Below are positions 1 to 8,684 of a stretch of 64,000 nucleotides of DNA, one piece after another (the stretch's first letter is position 1; every line of letters starts with the position of its first letter). The position numbers and the translations under genes were made by a program. The DNA lies in contig NZ_LS999833.1 in NCBI RefSeq assembly GCF_900537175.1, positions 2,398,261-2,462,260 of the forward strand. The letters are read 5' to 3'. The stretch is from Lentilitoribacter sp. Alg239-R112. GTDB taxonomy: Bacteria; Pseudomonadota; Alphaproteobacteria; Rhizobiales; Rhizobiaceae. The notes below the pieces were generated by a model. The model was not told the origin of the DNA. It was given only the letters and a program-made list of their open reading frames with translations, and searched no databases.

Positions 1-370
1 CCGTTTGGATGTTGTTGGCTGCGTTTCGATGAGTTGAATATAGGATTGGAAAATGAGAAAATAAATTAAACTCGGCGCACATAAATGTGAGAGCCAGTGT
101 GTGGCTCAAGCTCTTGAATATCAGGTCTCGCAAAACAAACAGATAATTTCGTAATAAATTCAAATAAATAGCATTTCGACAGACCAATCAAGTAAACACG
201 AGCCTCGTGAGAAACCACACAAAACCTGTTCAAACTTTTTATTTTTCCTGCAAAAATCTCAATAAATCCACCCTCCAAAAACCAACCTTTGTGAGCGGAT
301 GAGAGCAACCGTGACGGAAATGGGGAGAGTTGCAGTGAGGAAAAATTGGAATAATTCCGCCTAAATATAA
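1..370. other. Left-edge stretch without a supported gene
   Basis: AT-rich sequence downstream of the leftward tenA-like gene. The only open frame of note runs leftward over 66-308 (80 codons). Its product has no recognisable motif and no clear ribosome binding site, so I do not call it a gene. No hairpin with a T-tract is obvious next to the tenA-like stop codon. Confidence 0.5.
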
Positions 371-1024
371 CTAATCTTGCGAATTAAAACTCGCATCGAA
401 GAAATCACGCTCGCATTTTACGGCTCTGGCAAACATCTGAGTTGCATCTGCCTTTTGCTGATCAGCTAAACCATCCCAAACTTGATCAAGTTGGCTCCGC
501 AAATATTCAACAACACCCTCAAAGCCATCACCACAATGAAGGTCAATCCATTCAGAAAACCAAAATGGTAAGTCGGGCGAGTAGGCAACATATCTATTGG
601 CCCAGGTAAGGTAAGACCACTCAGCAACAACAAGAACTGCAAGCATCTGCTCATAGCGACCTGATACCTGCGCCTCGCGCATTAAATTCTGAAACGCAAG
701 TGTCGATTTGGCCGCCGGCGCATTTTGTTCTTCTTGCGTCATATTCAAAGCTTCAAAACTACGGAGAAAATATGTATTTTCTGGCCCGGTAATAACAGCT
801 AAAAATTGAGCAGCAGGAATACTATCTGCCAGTGTCGGCGCATGAGCAATTGCGGTTGCCAATAACCGCACAAACCGATCGATAAATTTATAATCCTGTG
901 CCAGATACCACTTCATTTTCTCGATAGGCAGCGTTCCCTCGGCCAACTCTTTACAGAAAGCATGATTGGTCGCAGCCTCCCAGGTTTCAGAACAATCATT
1001 CATAAGTTGATCTGTCGCGCGCAT
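371..1024 (-). CDS. TenA family protein, TenA_E type (aminopyrimidine aminohydrolase-like)
   Basis: A 217-residue all-helical protein of the TenA/thiaminase II family. Family members hydrolyse amino-pyrimidine degradation products of thiamine so that they can be salvaged. The family pattern is visible: WYLAQDYKFIDRF near residue 40 with the substrate-binding Asp, and an HCGDGF stretch near residue 165. Where TenA_C enzymes have the catalytic Cys, this protein reads VVAEWSYL, with Glu, which puts it in the TenA_E subgroup. The start is supported by GGAGGA about 6 bases upstream. It diverges from the HglS-family gene at 1239. I saw no TPP riboswitch in the intergenic space, so thiamine control is not evident. 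The exact substrate is unknown. Confidence 0.85.
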   Translation of the reverse strand: MRATDQLMNDCSETWEAATNHAFCKELAEGTLPIEKMKWYLAQDYKFIDRFVRLLATAIAHAPTLADSIPAAQFLAVITGPENTYFLRSFEALNMTQEEQNAPAAKSTLAFQNLMREAQVSGRYEQMLAVLVVAEWSYLTWANRYVAYSPDLPFWFSEWIDLHCGDGFEGVVEYLRSQLDQVWDGLADQQKADATQMFARAVKCERDFFDASFNSQD

Positions 1025-1238
1025 AAAATTCCTCCAAATTTCTTATCTATGGCAGATAGAAGAGCTTCAAACAGAGATCAATTAAAAACATCGCCTAAGC
1101 AACTTGCATTTTCGTCTCCACAAGGGACGATCACAACATTGTTTCAATTCTCATCATTCAGTTTAAAAATACTATGTAAAATTCATTTTTCATGTAAATG
1201 ATTAACATAGAAATTGATTTCAGCTAAATGGAGAACCA

Positions 1239-2609
1239 ATGTCTGAATTCCAGTTAATTGATCAAAATGTCCTGCGGGCTGCTTTCTCCTCCGCGATGTC
1301 AAAAATGTATCGAGATGAAGTACCTGCTTACGGTACTTTGATGGACCTTGTTGCCGAGGTAAATGTCAAAAGGCTTGCTAAAGATACGTCTCTTGCAAAT
1401 TCACTACTAGCAACAGATGGACTGAACAGGATTTCGGATGAACGGCATGGAGCTATCCGAGTTGGAACTGAAGCAGAATTAAAGATGGTCCGCCGCGTTT
1501 TCGCGCTTTTGGGTATGTACCCCGTAGGCTATTATGATCTAAGCGTAGCGGGTATTCCGGTACATTCGACAGCCTTTAGACCACTTGGCCAGGAAGCTTT
1601 ATCACACAATCCATTTCGGGTTTTCACATCGCTCCTGCGGCTTGACCTTATCAATGATAATAATCTGCAAATAAAAGCCGAGAATGTGTTGGCAAAGAGA
1701 CAAATATTTTCCGGTGCAGCGGTCAAGCTTATTGAAAAGGCTGAAAATGAAGGCGGTGTCTCAATACCAGATTCAGAGCACTTCATTCGGGAAATTTTGA
1801 AAACATTCAAATGGCATACGCAAGCCAATGTTACACATGAACTTTATAATAAACTCCATGATGCCCATCGACTCATTGCAGATATCGTCTCGTTTAAAGG
1901 CCCACATATTAATCACCTAACACCGCGCACTCTTGATATTGATCAAGTGCAAGATCTAATGCCCTCCAGATCAATCAATCCCAAAGCCGTGATCGAGGGA
2001 CCTCCCAAACGCAAGTGCCCCATTCTTCTCCGGCAAACCTCATTTAAAGCCATAGAAGAAGATGTCGATTTTACTGATGTAAAAAATGGCAAACATACGG
2101 CTCGTTTTGGGGAGATTGAACAGCGAGGTGCGGCACTAACGCCTAAAGGCCGCGCGCTATATGATAGGTTACTCAATAAGACGCGAGACAAATGTACACC
2201 CGCAGCGGATGGATCTAATGCGCAAGAGTACATCAACACTCTAAAAGAAGTCTTTGCAGAATTTCCTGATGACTGGGAGACATTACGCAACGAAGAACTT
2301 GCCTATTTCCTCTATCAAGCAACAGAGAAAAATCTTGGGCAAACAGACGCCAACTTGACATTTGATGAGCTAATCAAAGCAGACTTCATTCGTTTTGACC
2401 CAATCATTTATGAGGATTTCTTGCCCGTTAGTGCCGCTGGAATCTTTCAATCGAATTTAGGTGATAAAGAAGCCGCAAATATTGCACAAAACAGCAACCA
2501 AGACTTATTTGAGAACCAACTCGGCGCAAAGGTATTGGATGAATTTGAGCACTATGCGAAGATTGAAGCGGTTTCGAAAAAAGCGTGCTTAGAACAACTC
2601 CAATTTTGA
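1239..2609 (+). CDS. hglS: 2-oxoadipate dioxygenase/decarboxylase, HglS/YdcJ family (DUF1338)
   Basis: A 456-residue member of the DUF1338 family. In Pseudomonas putida the family enzyme HglS converts 2-oxoadipate to D-2-hydroxyglutarate in D-lysine catabolism, as a non-haem Fe(II) enzyme of VOC-like fold. The metal ligands I recall for HglS (His70, His226, Glu294) and the substrate Arg74 fall at exactly the same numbers here: RHGAIR at 69-74, NHLTPR at 225-230 and GEIEQRG at 291-297. The residue at 402 is Ile where HglS is reported to have Val. GGAG sits 8 bases before the ATG. It diverges from the TenA-like gene, and no other lysine-catabolic gene is adjacent. Family assignment is firm; the physiological substrate is inferred. 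Confidence 0.87.
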   Translation: MSEFQLIDQNVLRAAFSSAMSKMYRDEVPAYGTLMDLVAEVNVKRLAKDTSLANSLLATDGLNRISDERHGAIRVGTEAELKMVRRVFALLGMYPVGYYDLSVAGIPVHSTAFRPLGQEALSHNPFRVFTSLLRLDLINDNNLQIKAENVLAKRQIFSGAAVKLIEKAENEGGVSIPDSEHFIREILKTFKWHTQANVTHELYNKLHDAHRLIADIVSFKGPHINHLTPRTLDIDQVQDLMPSRSINPKAVIEGPPKRKCPILLRQTSFKAIEEDVDFTDVKNGKHTARFGEIEQRGAALTPKGRALYDRLLNKTRDKCTPAADGSNAQEYINTLKEVFAEFPDDWETLRNEELAYFLYQATEKNLGQTDANLTFDELIKADFIRFDPIIYEDFLPVSAAGIFQSNLGDKEAANIAQNSNQDLFENQLGAKVLDEFEHYAKIEAVSKKACLEQLQF

Positions 2610-2702
2610 AATGAGCAGTAATAAGGCCGGCGTGCTTCTATTTATCCACGGATGGATACTGCCTTAAATTAAGGTTCATCAGCAATTAAATTTAACCATT
2701 AG

Positions 2703-2769
2703 AGACTAATCAGTTTCTAATTCACAAACTTGTGAACGTGAGTTTATTAGACTGATCGGTTCCTAATTG
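2703..2769. promoter_or_regulatory. Paired TetR-type operator candidates before the DM13 gene
   Basis: Two related 21-bp units lie in the same orientation at 2703-2723 and 2749-2769, starting 46 bp apart and differing at about four positions. The first sits in an imperfect inverted repeat: TTAGAGACTAA at 2699-2709 against TCAGTTTCTAA at 2710-2720, 9 of 11 pairs. The second contains the near-palindrome ACTGATCGGT, which resembles the (A)CCGATCGGT cores bound by many TetR proteins. A TetR-family gene follows at 3388, so self- and neighbour-regulation is likely but is inference. Confidence 0.55.
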
Positions 2770-2838
2770 ATATTCATCTTTCAACGGCAGCACAGCACTT
2801 CCGCTAAACCCCTTCAACTGCCGCGAAAAGGATTTCAA

Positions 2839-3267
2839 ATGTTTCACAAAGCTACAAAAACACCACGACTATTTTCATCCGCCATCTTCTCCGCAATAGC
2901 CTTATCATTCGTCATCGCGACATCCGCACCTTCGAACATAGCTCACGCAGGTGAACTTCTCGCAAGTGGCACATTCTCAGGTCAAAGTGATCATATAACC
3001 ACCGGTAAAATCACTATCGAAAAAGAAGGCGATAAAACCTTTGTTGTCCTTCACGATGATTTCTCACTTGATGGTGCGCCTTCTCCTACACTTGGGTTTT
3101 CAAAAGCTGGAGCATTCGACGAAAAAACCGAGTTCGCAGAACTTAAATCATTAAAAGGGCAACAACGTTATGAAGTTCCTTCGAGTATTCTTGTAAGCGC
3201 GTATGATGCATTCACTGTTTGGTGCGGTAAATTCTCAGTACCACTGGGTTCTGCGAAATTGAAATAA
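2839..3267 (+). CDS. Secreted DM13-domain protein
   Basis: A 142-residue protein with a signal peptide of about 36 residues (hydrophobic AIALSFVIA core, likely cleavage after AHA). The rest resembles a DM13 domain: GTFSGQSDHITTGKITI at the start, a conserved Gly/Phe-rich middle and the typical ending VWCGKFSVPLG with a single Cys. DM13 domains are proposed to act in electron transfer or redox at the cell surface; the role here is unknown. The open frame extends 24 codons upstream, but the ATG at 2839 has AAAAGGA 6 bases ahead and gives the signal peptide, so I chose it. Two operator-like repeats lie 70-140 bp upstream and the TetR gene follows, suggesting a regulated pair. Confidence 0.8.
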   Translation: MFHKATKTPRLFSSAIFSAIALSFVIATSAPSNIAHAGELLASGTFSGQSDHITTGKITIEKEGDKTFVVLHDDFSLDGAPSPTLGFSKAGAFDEKTEFAELKSLKGQQRYEVPSSILVSAYDAFTVWCGKFSVPLGSAKLK

Positions 3268-3286
3268 CCCAAGCATTAAATCACAC

Positions 3287-3328
3287 TGAGGGCGATGATT
3301 AAGCCTAGATATTGATCTATCGCCCTCA
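3287..3328 (+). terminator. Hairpin between the DM13 and TetR genes
   Basis: A perfect 10-bp stem (TGAGGGCGAT at 3287-3296 with ATCGCCCTCA at 3319-3328) encloses a 22-nt loop, 20 bp after the DM13 stop. There is no T-run behind it, so it may attenuate, stabilise mRNA or terminate weakly rather than act as a classic intrinsic terminator. Confidence 0.4.
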
Positions 3329-3387
3329 TTGGCAAAGCCGTGTGATGATGCCATATATATCACTACAATCTAAAATGAGAGACTTGC

Positions 3388-3993
3388 ATGGCACGACCAA
3401 GAGAATTTGAAATGGATACAGCTCTTGCCAATGCCATGGATGTTTTCTGGACCTTTGGCTATGAAGAAACATCTCTTACTCAATTATTAGATGGAATGTC
3501 TTTGTCTCGGGGCAGCCTGTATAAAGCTTTCTCCGACAAACGATCACTGTTCTTTGCAGTCCTTAATAAGTATGACGAAGAAGCTGTGTCACCAGCAGTC
3601 AAATTATTATCTGACACAAAAATTTCCGATGGTACAAAACGCATTGAAATTCTATTTGGAAGAATACTAAACGGGGTTAAACAGGGCGATCGTCGAGGCT
3701 GCCTTTTGTGCACGGCTGCCGCAGGTTCCGCGCCCCATGACGCAGAAATTGCTACACAGGTGCATCGCCTATTTGATAAAATGAGATATGGGTTTGAAAC
3801 TGCAATTGGACAATCAATTGAGTTCTCAAACCAGCCGACCAAAGTGAAATCCAATATTGTCAACTTATTGATGGCGCAATATGTCGGCTTACGGGTATTG
3901 GTCCGATCCGGTGCGCCAATTGAAACACTGGAGCAGGTTGCCACATCCATCAGTCATATTCTGACCGGTCAATTAAGCTCCGCCAGCAGATAA
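3388..3993 (+). CDS. TetR/AcrR family transcriptional regulator
   Basis: A 201-residue repressor-type protein. Residues 1-55 form the TetR_N DNA-binding domain: PREFEMDTALANAMDVFW, then the GYEETSLTQLL turn and the recognition helix region LSRGSLYKAFSDKRSLF. The C-terminal two thirds are a ligand-binding/dimerisation domain that I cannot assign to a ligand. A CxxC-like CLLCTAAAG segment sits near residue 112 and could be redox-active, but this is speculative. The gene lies 120 bp behind the DM13 gene in the same direction. TetR-type half-sites upstream of the DM13 gene suggest that it controls the pair. Confidence 0.85.
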   Translation: MARPREFEMDTALANAMDVFWTFGYEETSLTQLLDGMSLSRGSLYKAFSDKRSLFFAVLNKYDEEAVSPAVKLLSDTKISDGTKRIEILFGRILNGVKQGDRRGCLLCTAAAGSAPHDAEIATQVHRLFDKMRYGFETAIGQSIEFSNQPTKVKSNIVNLLMAQYVGLRVLVRSGAPIETLEQVATSISHILTGQLSSASR

Positions 3994-3995
3994 TG

Positions 3996-4019
3996 CCGAC
4001 CGCGCTAAAAGCGGCTTTA
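3996..4019 (+). terminator. Weak hairpin after the TetR gene
   Basis: A short GC-rich hairpin (ACCGC, loop, GCGGC) followed by TTTACG directly behind the TetR stop. The stem is only about 4-5 bp, so termination is uncertain. Confidence 0.3.
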
Positions 4020-4140
4020 CGAAATAATTTATTCCCATTGTGACCCCATTGTAACATTGTCACTGACTGCCGATTTTATTTACGTGATTATCCATAACGA
4101 TATCCGCGATTGTGCGGGCTAAGTTAAAAGGAATATTACC

Positions 4141-5361
4141 ATGAACGTGCAGTCCCAAAGCACCGCAGAGGCGCATTACAGCCCTCTTTATTTTCTCGCC
4201 GCGCTTGGTGCCGGCGGGCTAGTTGTAACCTTCTTTATGTACCTGATGTTCTGGGTGCCCCACAAAGGTCAACCCGTACCGGTGTTTGAAGACATCTGGG
4301 CATATACACAGATCGCCAACCTTAGTGGACAAATAGCTGTTGCAGTCGCTTTATTTGGCGTTGCAATATTTGCAATATTGCATTTTTATCTCATCATCTG
4401 GAATTTGCGCCAAAGCGCAGATTTTCGTAAATCTGCCGCCTATGAAAAACTGTTGAAATCCAATGCAGAAACACAAACTATGGCAGCACCGCTAGCACTT
4501 GCCATGTCTGTTAATGTTGGTTTCATCGTTGGATTGGTATTTGTTCCGCAACTTTGGTCGGTTGTTGAATACCTGTTCCCCGCCGCGATTATCGCATTTG
4601 TTGCAATTGGCTATTACGCGTTTCAGCTGCTTGCTCGTTTCTTCGGTAGAGTCATGGTTGAAGGCAGATTTAATTCATCTGCAAACAATTCATTCGCGCA
4701 ACTTCTGCCGGCATTTGCCTTATCAATGGTCGCCGTTGGCCTTGCAGCACCATCTGCCATGTCTCAAACAAAATGGATTGTCGGAGCGTCAGAAATATTA
4801 TCCACGTTCTTTATCGTTACTTCGGTTATCATGACCATGATTGCCATTGTCATGGCTGTTCAATCCATCGTTAAAAACGGTACTGCGCCTGAAGCCGCGC
4901 CAACGCTGATGGTTGTCATACCTTTCATCACCGTTTTAACTATTGCATTATTGCGTCAGAACCACGGTTTACATACAGCCTTTGAGATACATACATCTGC
5001 TGGTGAGACATTTAGTTTCCTTACACAAATGCTTTCCATTCAGGTTCTCTTTGCCTTGCTGGGATTATTGGTTTTAAAACGCCAGAACTACAAAGAAATG
5101 TTCCTAAGCAATGCAGGAAAGCGCTCTGCGGGTTCCTATGCGCTTGTCTGCCCCGGCGTAGCCCTATCAGTCATGATACATTTTTGGGTAAACAAAGGAT
5201 TGGTTGCCACAGGCCTCATTGCCAAATTTGGCGCCGCGTATTGGGCATTCACAGCTCCGGCCCTGATCCTTCAACTCGCAATGATCATTCTGCTTTTCAA
5301 GTTACATGATCTGCATTTTGCTCGTCCAAAAATTGCATCCGGTGCCATGCCAGCAGAATAA
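4141..5361 (+). CDS. Polytopic inner-membrane protein, about 10 TM segments
   Basis: A 406-residue hydrophobic protein with about ten predicted membrane helices (roughly 17-40, 57-85, 114-135, 140-165, 187-206, 211-240, 253-270, 288-312, 330-352, 362-390). I recall alphaproteobacterial proteins of this type annotated as TsoY family, and its size and helix count also resemble TehA/SLAC1-like transporters. I could not confirm either from motifs, so function is open. AAAAGGA lies 7 bases before the ATG. A Crp/Fnr-family regulator follows in the same direction 259 bp downstream, which suggests redox- or sulfur-linked control by context only. Confidence 0.75.
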   Translation: MNVQSQSTAEAHYSPLYFLAALGAGGLVVTFFMYLMFWVPHKGQPVPVFEDIWAYTQIANLSGQIAVAVALFGVAIFAILHFYLIIWNLRQSADFRKSAAYEKLLKSNAETQTMAAPLALAMSVNVGFIVGLVFVPQLWSVVEYLFPAAIIAFVAIGYYAFQLLARFFGRVMVEGRFNSSANNSFAQLLPAFALSMVAVGLAAPSAMSQTKWIVGASEILSTFFIVTSVIMTMIAIVMAVQSIVKNGTAPEAAPTLMVVIPFITVLTIALLRQNHGLHTAFEIHTSAGETFSFLTQMLSIQVLFALLGLLVLKRQNYKEMFLSNAGKRSAGSYALVCPGVALSVMIHFWVNKGLVATGLIAKFGAAYWAFTAPALILQLAMIILLFKLHDLHFARPKIASGAMPAE

Positions 5362-5369
5362 ATAGATAC

Positions 5370-5395
5370 GGGCAGGATGGTGAACCGTCCTGCCC
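5370..5395 (+). terminator. GC-rich hairpin after the membrane-protein gene
   Basis: GGGCAGGA (5370-5377) pairs perfectly with TCCTGCCC (5388-5395) around a 10-nt loop, 8 bp after the stop codon at 5361. No T-tract follows, so it is a terminator or mRNA 3' stabiliser of uncertain strength. Confidence 0.45.
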
Positions 5396-5620
5396 CGACA
5401 TATACCCCTCATATATAAAACCATAACAACTATCACATAGAAATGCTTACCTTCTCTCACCAGTTTTGATTGGTGTATTTGCAGGGTGAGCATTTCCTTG
5501 TTTGCATCGGCAATATGTGCGACTTAAGTTCCCCATGCCATTGAAACTTTATCTTCACAGATTGGATGGCTATTATTTAGAGACGTTGCAGCGACGTAAC
5601 TAGTTGCGGGAGATCACAGG

Positions 5621-6292
5621 ATGACAGATTCAAATCAGTGGATTGATCGCTTTCCCGGACTGTCACGATTAGGACCTTCTACAAAAGAAGCACTCCTGAC
5701 CCGCAGCAACATTGTTAACTACCCAAAAGACACGCTGCTATTTGGACCCGGGAAATCGCCAGAATACATGTTGTTTCTGATTGAAGGAACGGTTCGCGTC
5801 CAGCAAGTTTCCGAAACCGGGCATGAGATTGTGCTATATCGCATAAATGCCGGCGAAAGCTGCGTTTTAACCACCGCTTGTCTTTTAACATATGAAGACT
5901 ATTCCGCCGAAGGCATATCAGAAACAAAGGTGCAGGCTGTTGCGGTGCCCAAAAATATTTTCGATGATCTCGTTGCACAGTCAAAATCATTTCGAGATTT
6001 CGTCTTTGCCGCATTTTCAAAACGCATCACCGATCTGTTCCTGATGATTGATGAAGTAGCTTTTCAGCGAGTAGATGTCCGCTTAGCCGACAGACTTGAT
6101 AAGCTTGCTGATGATCAAGGTGTTGTTAAAACAACCCACCAGAAACTCTCCATTGAGCTGGGAACCGCAAGAGAAGTGATTTCAAGGCAACTTCAGGAAT
6201 TTCAACGACGCGGCTGGGTCGAACAGAACCGAGGCAGCGTAACATTACTTAACCGAGCTCAAATCAGGCAACTTGCAGATCACAATAGCTAG
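5621..6292 (+). CDS. Crp/Fnr family transcriptional regulator with a central Cys pair
   Basis: A 223-residue protein with a cyclic-nucleotide-binding-like beta-roll (residues about 15-115; LFLIEGTVRV at 51-60), a dimerisation helix (about 120-150) and a C-terminal winged HTH (about 165-205; TAREVISRQLQEFQRRGWV). It lacks the N-terminal four-Cys cluster of FNR. Instead Cys81 and Cys87 stand in GESCVLTTACLL, where CRP has its cAMP-contacting segment, so cAMP binding is unlikely and thiol redox or metal/haem sensing is conceivable (inference). The start at 5621 has a purine-rich GGGAGATCACAGG ahead. It follows the polytopic membrane protein and may regulate it. Confidence 0.85.
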   Translation: MTDSNQWIDRFPGLSRLGPSTKEALLTRSNIVNYPKDTLLFGPGKSPEYMLFLIEGTVRVQQVSETGHEIVLYRINAGESCVLTTACLLTYEDYSAEGISETKVQAVAVPKNIFDDLVAQSKSFRDFVFAAFSKRITDLFLMIDEVAFQRVDVRLADRLDKLADDQGVVKTTHQKLSIELGTAREVISRQLQEFQRRGWVEQNRGSVTLLNRAQIRQLADHNS

Positions 6293-6411
6293 TTTATTCA
6301 CCCCAATTAGGACGCCTTTACATACACCCCAAATACTTGTGCTCGCTGAATATTGCGAAATTTTCTGCACTTGATAAACTAAGCCACCAAAAATTTTAGA
6401 AAGGTCACGCC

Positions 6412-6834
6412 ATGAATTTCATAACTAACATGTTTCGTAACGCTGGTTGGATTATCGCACTCATGGCTGCGACCGGACAGGCCCATGCAACATCTAATAT
6501 CGAATGCACTGGTGTAAATTCAGATGCTGGCGTCAGTATCTTAATTGGTGCTGGACCTGTTCTAAATGCATTGGAAGCATCCGTAGCTCTGAATGAGCGC
6601 TATATTACGACCTATAAACATCAAGAAGGTGAACACGCAAGTATCGTCCAATTCAAAGCAAATGAATATGAAGTACAGCTTGATTTGATGGATGACCAAG
6701 CCGAAGAACTGCTCGCATCCGTTCGAATCTTGAAGTTCATTGACAAAAACAACGACGAAAGCGAACCATATCAAATCGGATATATGCACTTAAATGGTTC
6801 GCAAGCGGTGGGCATCACCTGTGAGGGGCCTTAG
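6412..6834 (+). CDS. Secreted hypothetical protein
   Basis: A 140-residue protein with a signal peptide (hydrophobic WIIALMAATG, likely cleavage after QAHA at about 26). The mature part of about 114 residues has two Cys (IECTG near 31 and the C-terminal ITCEGP) that could form a disulfide linking the two ends. It is mixed polar and predicted mostly beta. I recognise no family. AGAAAGG precedes the ATG. It stands alone between the Crp/Fnr gene and the convergent leuC. Confidence 0.65.
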   Translation: MNFITNMFRNAGWIIALMAATGQAHATSNIECTGVNSDAGVSILIGAGPVLNALEASVALNERYITTYKHQEGEHASIVQFKANEYEVQLDLMDDQAEELLASVRILKFIDKNNDESEPYQIGYMHLNGSQAVGITCEGP

Positions 6835-6880
6835 AGACAGCGTAAAACTGACCTAAACATCTCTCATCCAGCTTAATACA

Positions 6881-6913
6881 AACAAAAACCGGATAGGTTT
6901 CCCAATCCGGTTT
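6881..6913 (-). terminator. Intrinsic terminator of leuC
   Basis: AAACCGGAT (6886-6894) pairs perfectly with ATCCGGTTT (6905-6913). Read leftward the 9-bp stem ends in a T-rich tail (TTTTTGTTTG), 50 bp beyond the leuC stop. The same hairpin could also stop rightward transcription from the secreted hypothetical gene. Confidence 0.8.
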
Positions 6914-6963
6914 AGATACTTAATCAATCTTTCAGTCAGAAAGAAATATGAAGCTCGCGCCTG

Positions 6964-8370
6964 TTAGGCGTTGCGGATATCCACAAAATGACCATTGATC
7001 GCAGCAGCGGCAGCCATTGCAGGAGATACAAGATGTGTTCTGCCTTTAAAGCCCTGACGACCTTCAAAGTTTCTATTTGATGTTGATGCGCAGCGCTCTT
7101 CTGGTTTTAGGCGATCATCGTTCATGGCAAGGCACATAGAGCAGCCAGGCTCACGCCATTCAAATCCAGCTTCAATGAAGATTTTATCCAAACCTTCCTT
7201 CTCGGCCATCGCTTTAACCAATCCAGAACCCGGCACGATCATGGCATTTACACCGTCAGCGACTTTCTTGCCTTCAACAACTTTCGCAACCTCACGAAAA
7301 TCTTCGATACGACCATTTGTGCAAGAGCCGATAAAGACACGATCAATCTTAATGTCGGTAATTGGCGTCCCTGGCTTAAGTCCCATATATTCAAGCGCAC
7401 GCCATTTAGACTTACGCTTATTTTCATCTTCGATATCATCAGGGTTTGGTACAACGCCTTCAATCGAAATCACATCTTCCGGTGAAGAACCCCAAGAAAC
7501 GATCGGTGGCAAATCTGCTGCATTGAGCACGATTGTCTTATCGTAATGAGCGCCTTCGTCAGAGGCGAGTTTTTTCCAATATTCGAGCGCATTGTCCCAA
7601 TCAGCGCCCTGCGGTGCACGTGGTTTGCCTTTGAAATATTCGTATGTTTTCTCATCCGGTGCAATCAGGCCAGCGCGTGCGCCGCCTTCAATTGTCATGT
7701 TGCAGACAGTCATACGGCCTTCCATCGAAAGCGCACGGATTGCTTCACCAGCAAATTCGATCACATAACCGGTGCCGCCGGCAGTACCAATCTCACCAAT
7801 GATCGCAAGGATGATATCTTTTGCTGTCACACCTTCTGGCAATTGACCATCAACACGCACAAGCATGTTTTTAGCCTTTTTCTGGATAAGTGTTTGCGTT
7901 GCAAGTACGTGTTCAACCTCAGATGTTCCAATACCATGAGCCAACGCACCAAACGCACCATGTGTTGAGGTGTGGCTATCACCGCAAACAATTGTCGTGC
8001 CCGGAAGCGTAAAGCCTTGCTCTGGACCAACAACATGCACGATACCCTGGCGCACATCGCTTTCATTGAAATATTCAACACCAAATTCTGAAGAATTACT
8101 TGCCAAAGCTTCCACCTGAATGCGGCTCTCTTCGTTCTTGATACCTTCATAACGATCTTTGGTCGTTGGCACATTATGATCCACAACAGCGAGTGTTTTC
8201 CCAGGTGCACGGACTTTACGTCCTGTCATGCGCAAACCTTCAAAAGCTTGCGGGCTTGTTACTTCATGCACAAGGTGGCGATCAATGTACAAAAGACATG
8301 TGCCATCTTCCTGTGTGTCTACAACGTGATCATCCCAAATTTTATCATACATAGTACGAGGTGCAGTCAT
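6964..8370 (-). CDS. leuC: 3-isopropylmalate dehydratase large subunit
   Basis: A 468-residue LeuC. With LeuD it isomerises 2-isopropylmalate to 3-isopropylmalate in leucine biosynthesis, using a [4Fe-4S] cluster. The aconitase-fold ligands are visible: FIGSCTNGR with the first Cys near residue 350 and [11 protein letters not shown] with the other two near 410. [17 protein letters not shown] is the family signature. The open frame extends 19 codons upstream, but the ATG at 8370 has AGGAA 8 bases ahead and gives the usual N-terminus ([14 protein letters not shown]). leuD is not adjacent. It starts the conserved leuC - rplS gene neighbourhood seen in Hyphomicrobiales, here interrupted by about 10 kb of other genes. 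Confidence 0.97.
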   Translation of the reverse strand: MTAPRTMYDKIWDDHVVDTQEDGTCLLYIDRHLVHEVTSPQAFEGLRMTGRKVRAPGKTLAVVDHNVPTTKDRYEGIKNEESRIQVEALASNSSEFGVEYFNESDVRQGIVHVVGPEQGFTLPGTTIVCGDSHTSTHGAFGALAHGIGTSEVEHVLATQTLIQKKAKNMLVRVDGQLPEGVTAKDIILAIIGEIGTAGGTGYVIEFAGEAIRALSMEGRMTVCNMTIEGGARAGLIAPDEKTYEYFKGKPRAPQGADWDNALEYWKKLASDEGAHYDKTIVLNAADLPPIVSWGSSPEDVISIEGVVPNPDDIEDENKRKSKWRALEYMGLKPGTPITDIKIDRVFIGSCTNGRIEDFREVAKVVEGKKVADGVNAMIVPGSGLVKAMAEKEGLDKIFIEAGFEWREPGCSMCLAMNDDRLKPEERCASTSNRNFEGRQGFKGRTHLVSPAMAAAAAINGHFVDIRNA

Positions 8371-8684
8371 ATCGATATTCCTTAGTGATTTTATAAAAGT
8401 GTGTCGTGGTTGCTTAAGCCACAACAAACCCGCGCCCAGCGCTGGTAACAGCTAGCAAAAAGCGAGATGGCAAGCGTTTATGATCCGTTAGGAGCACAAC
8501 TTGGTATGTCGCATCTATTGATAAATCTATCATGGAGTTTCAATAGCAACGTTTACCGTCAGAGGCAATTGGCAACACCCATCAAATTGAAAATTTGAAT
8601 GAGTCTCATTTTTTAGCAAAACAATACATTTTACTCTCTAGAAATAGATTTTCATTTCTTTAGCGCGCATTTTTAAGACCTATT
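8371..8684. other. leuC-cysH divergent intergenic region
   Basis: 314 bp separating leuC (leftward) and cysH (rightward). It must carry both promoters. I see only a short inverted repeat around GCTTAAGC (near 8415) and AT-rich sequence before cysH. No recognisable leucine leader peptide, riboswitch or clear operator. Confidence 0.5.

Noticed and set aside
66..308. Leftward 80-codon open frame
   Set aside because: No ribosome binding site, no motif, and unusual low-complexity composition in AT-rich DNA.
1025..1238. Possible TPP riboswitch before the tenA-like gene
   Set aside because: The conserved CTGAGA and ACCTGATC-type elements are absent on either strand.
1933..1946. Perfect TTGAT-N4-ATCAA FNR-like sequence
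   Set aside because: It lies in the middle of the HglS-family coding sequence, far from any start, and simply encodes LDIDQ.
7124..8385. Antisense frames opposite leuC
   Set aside because: They mirror conserved leuC codons and have no independent evidence.
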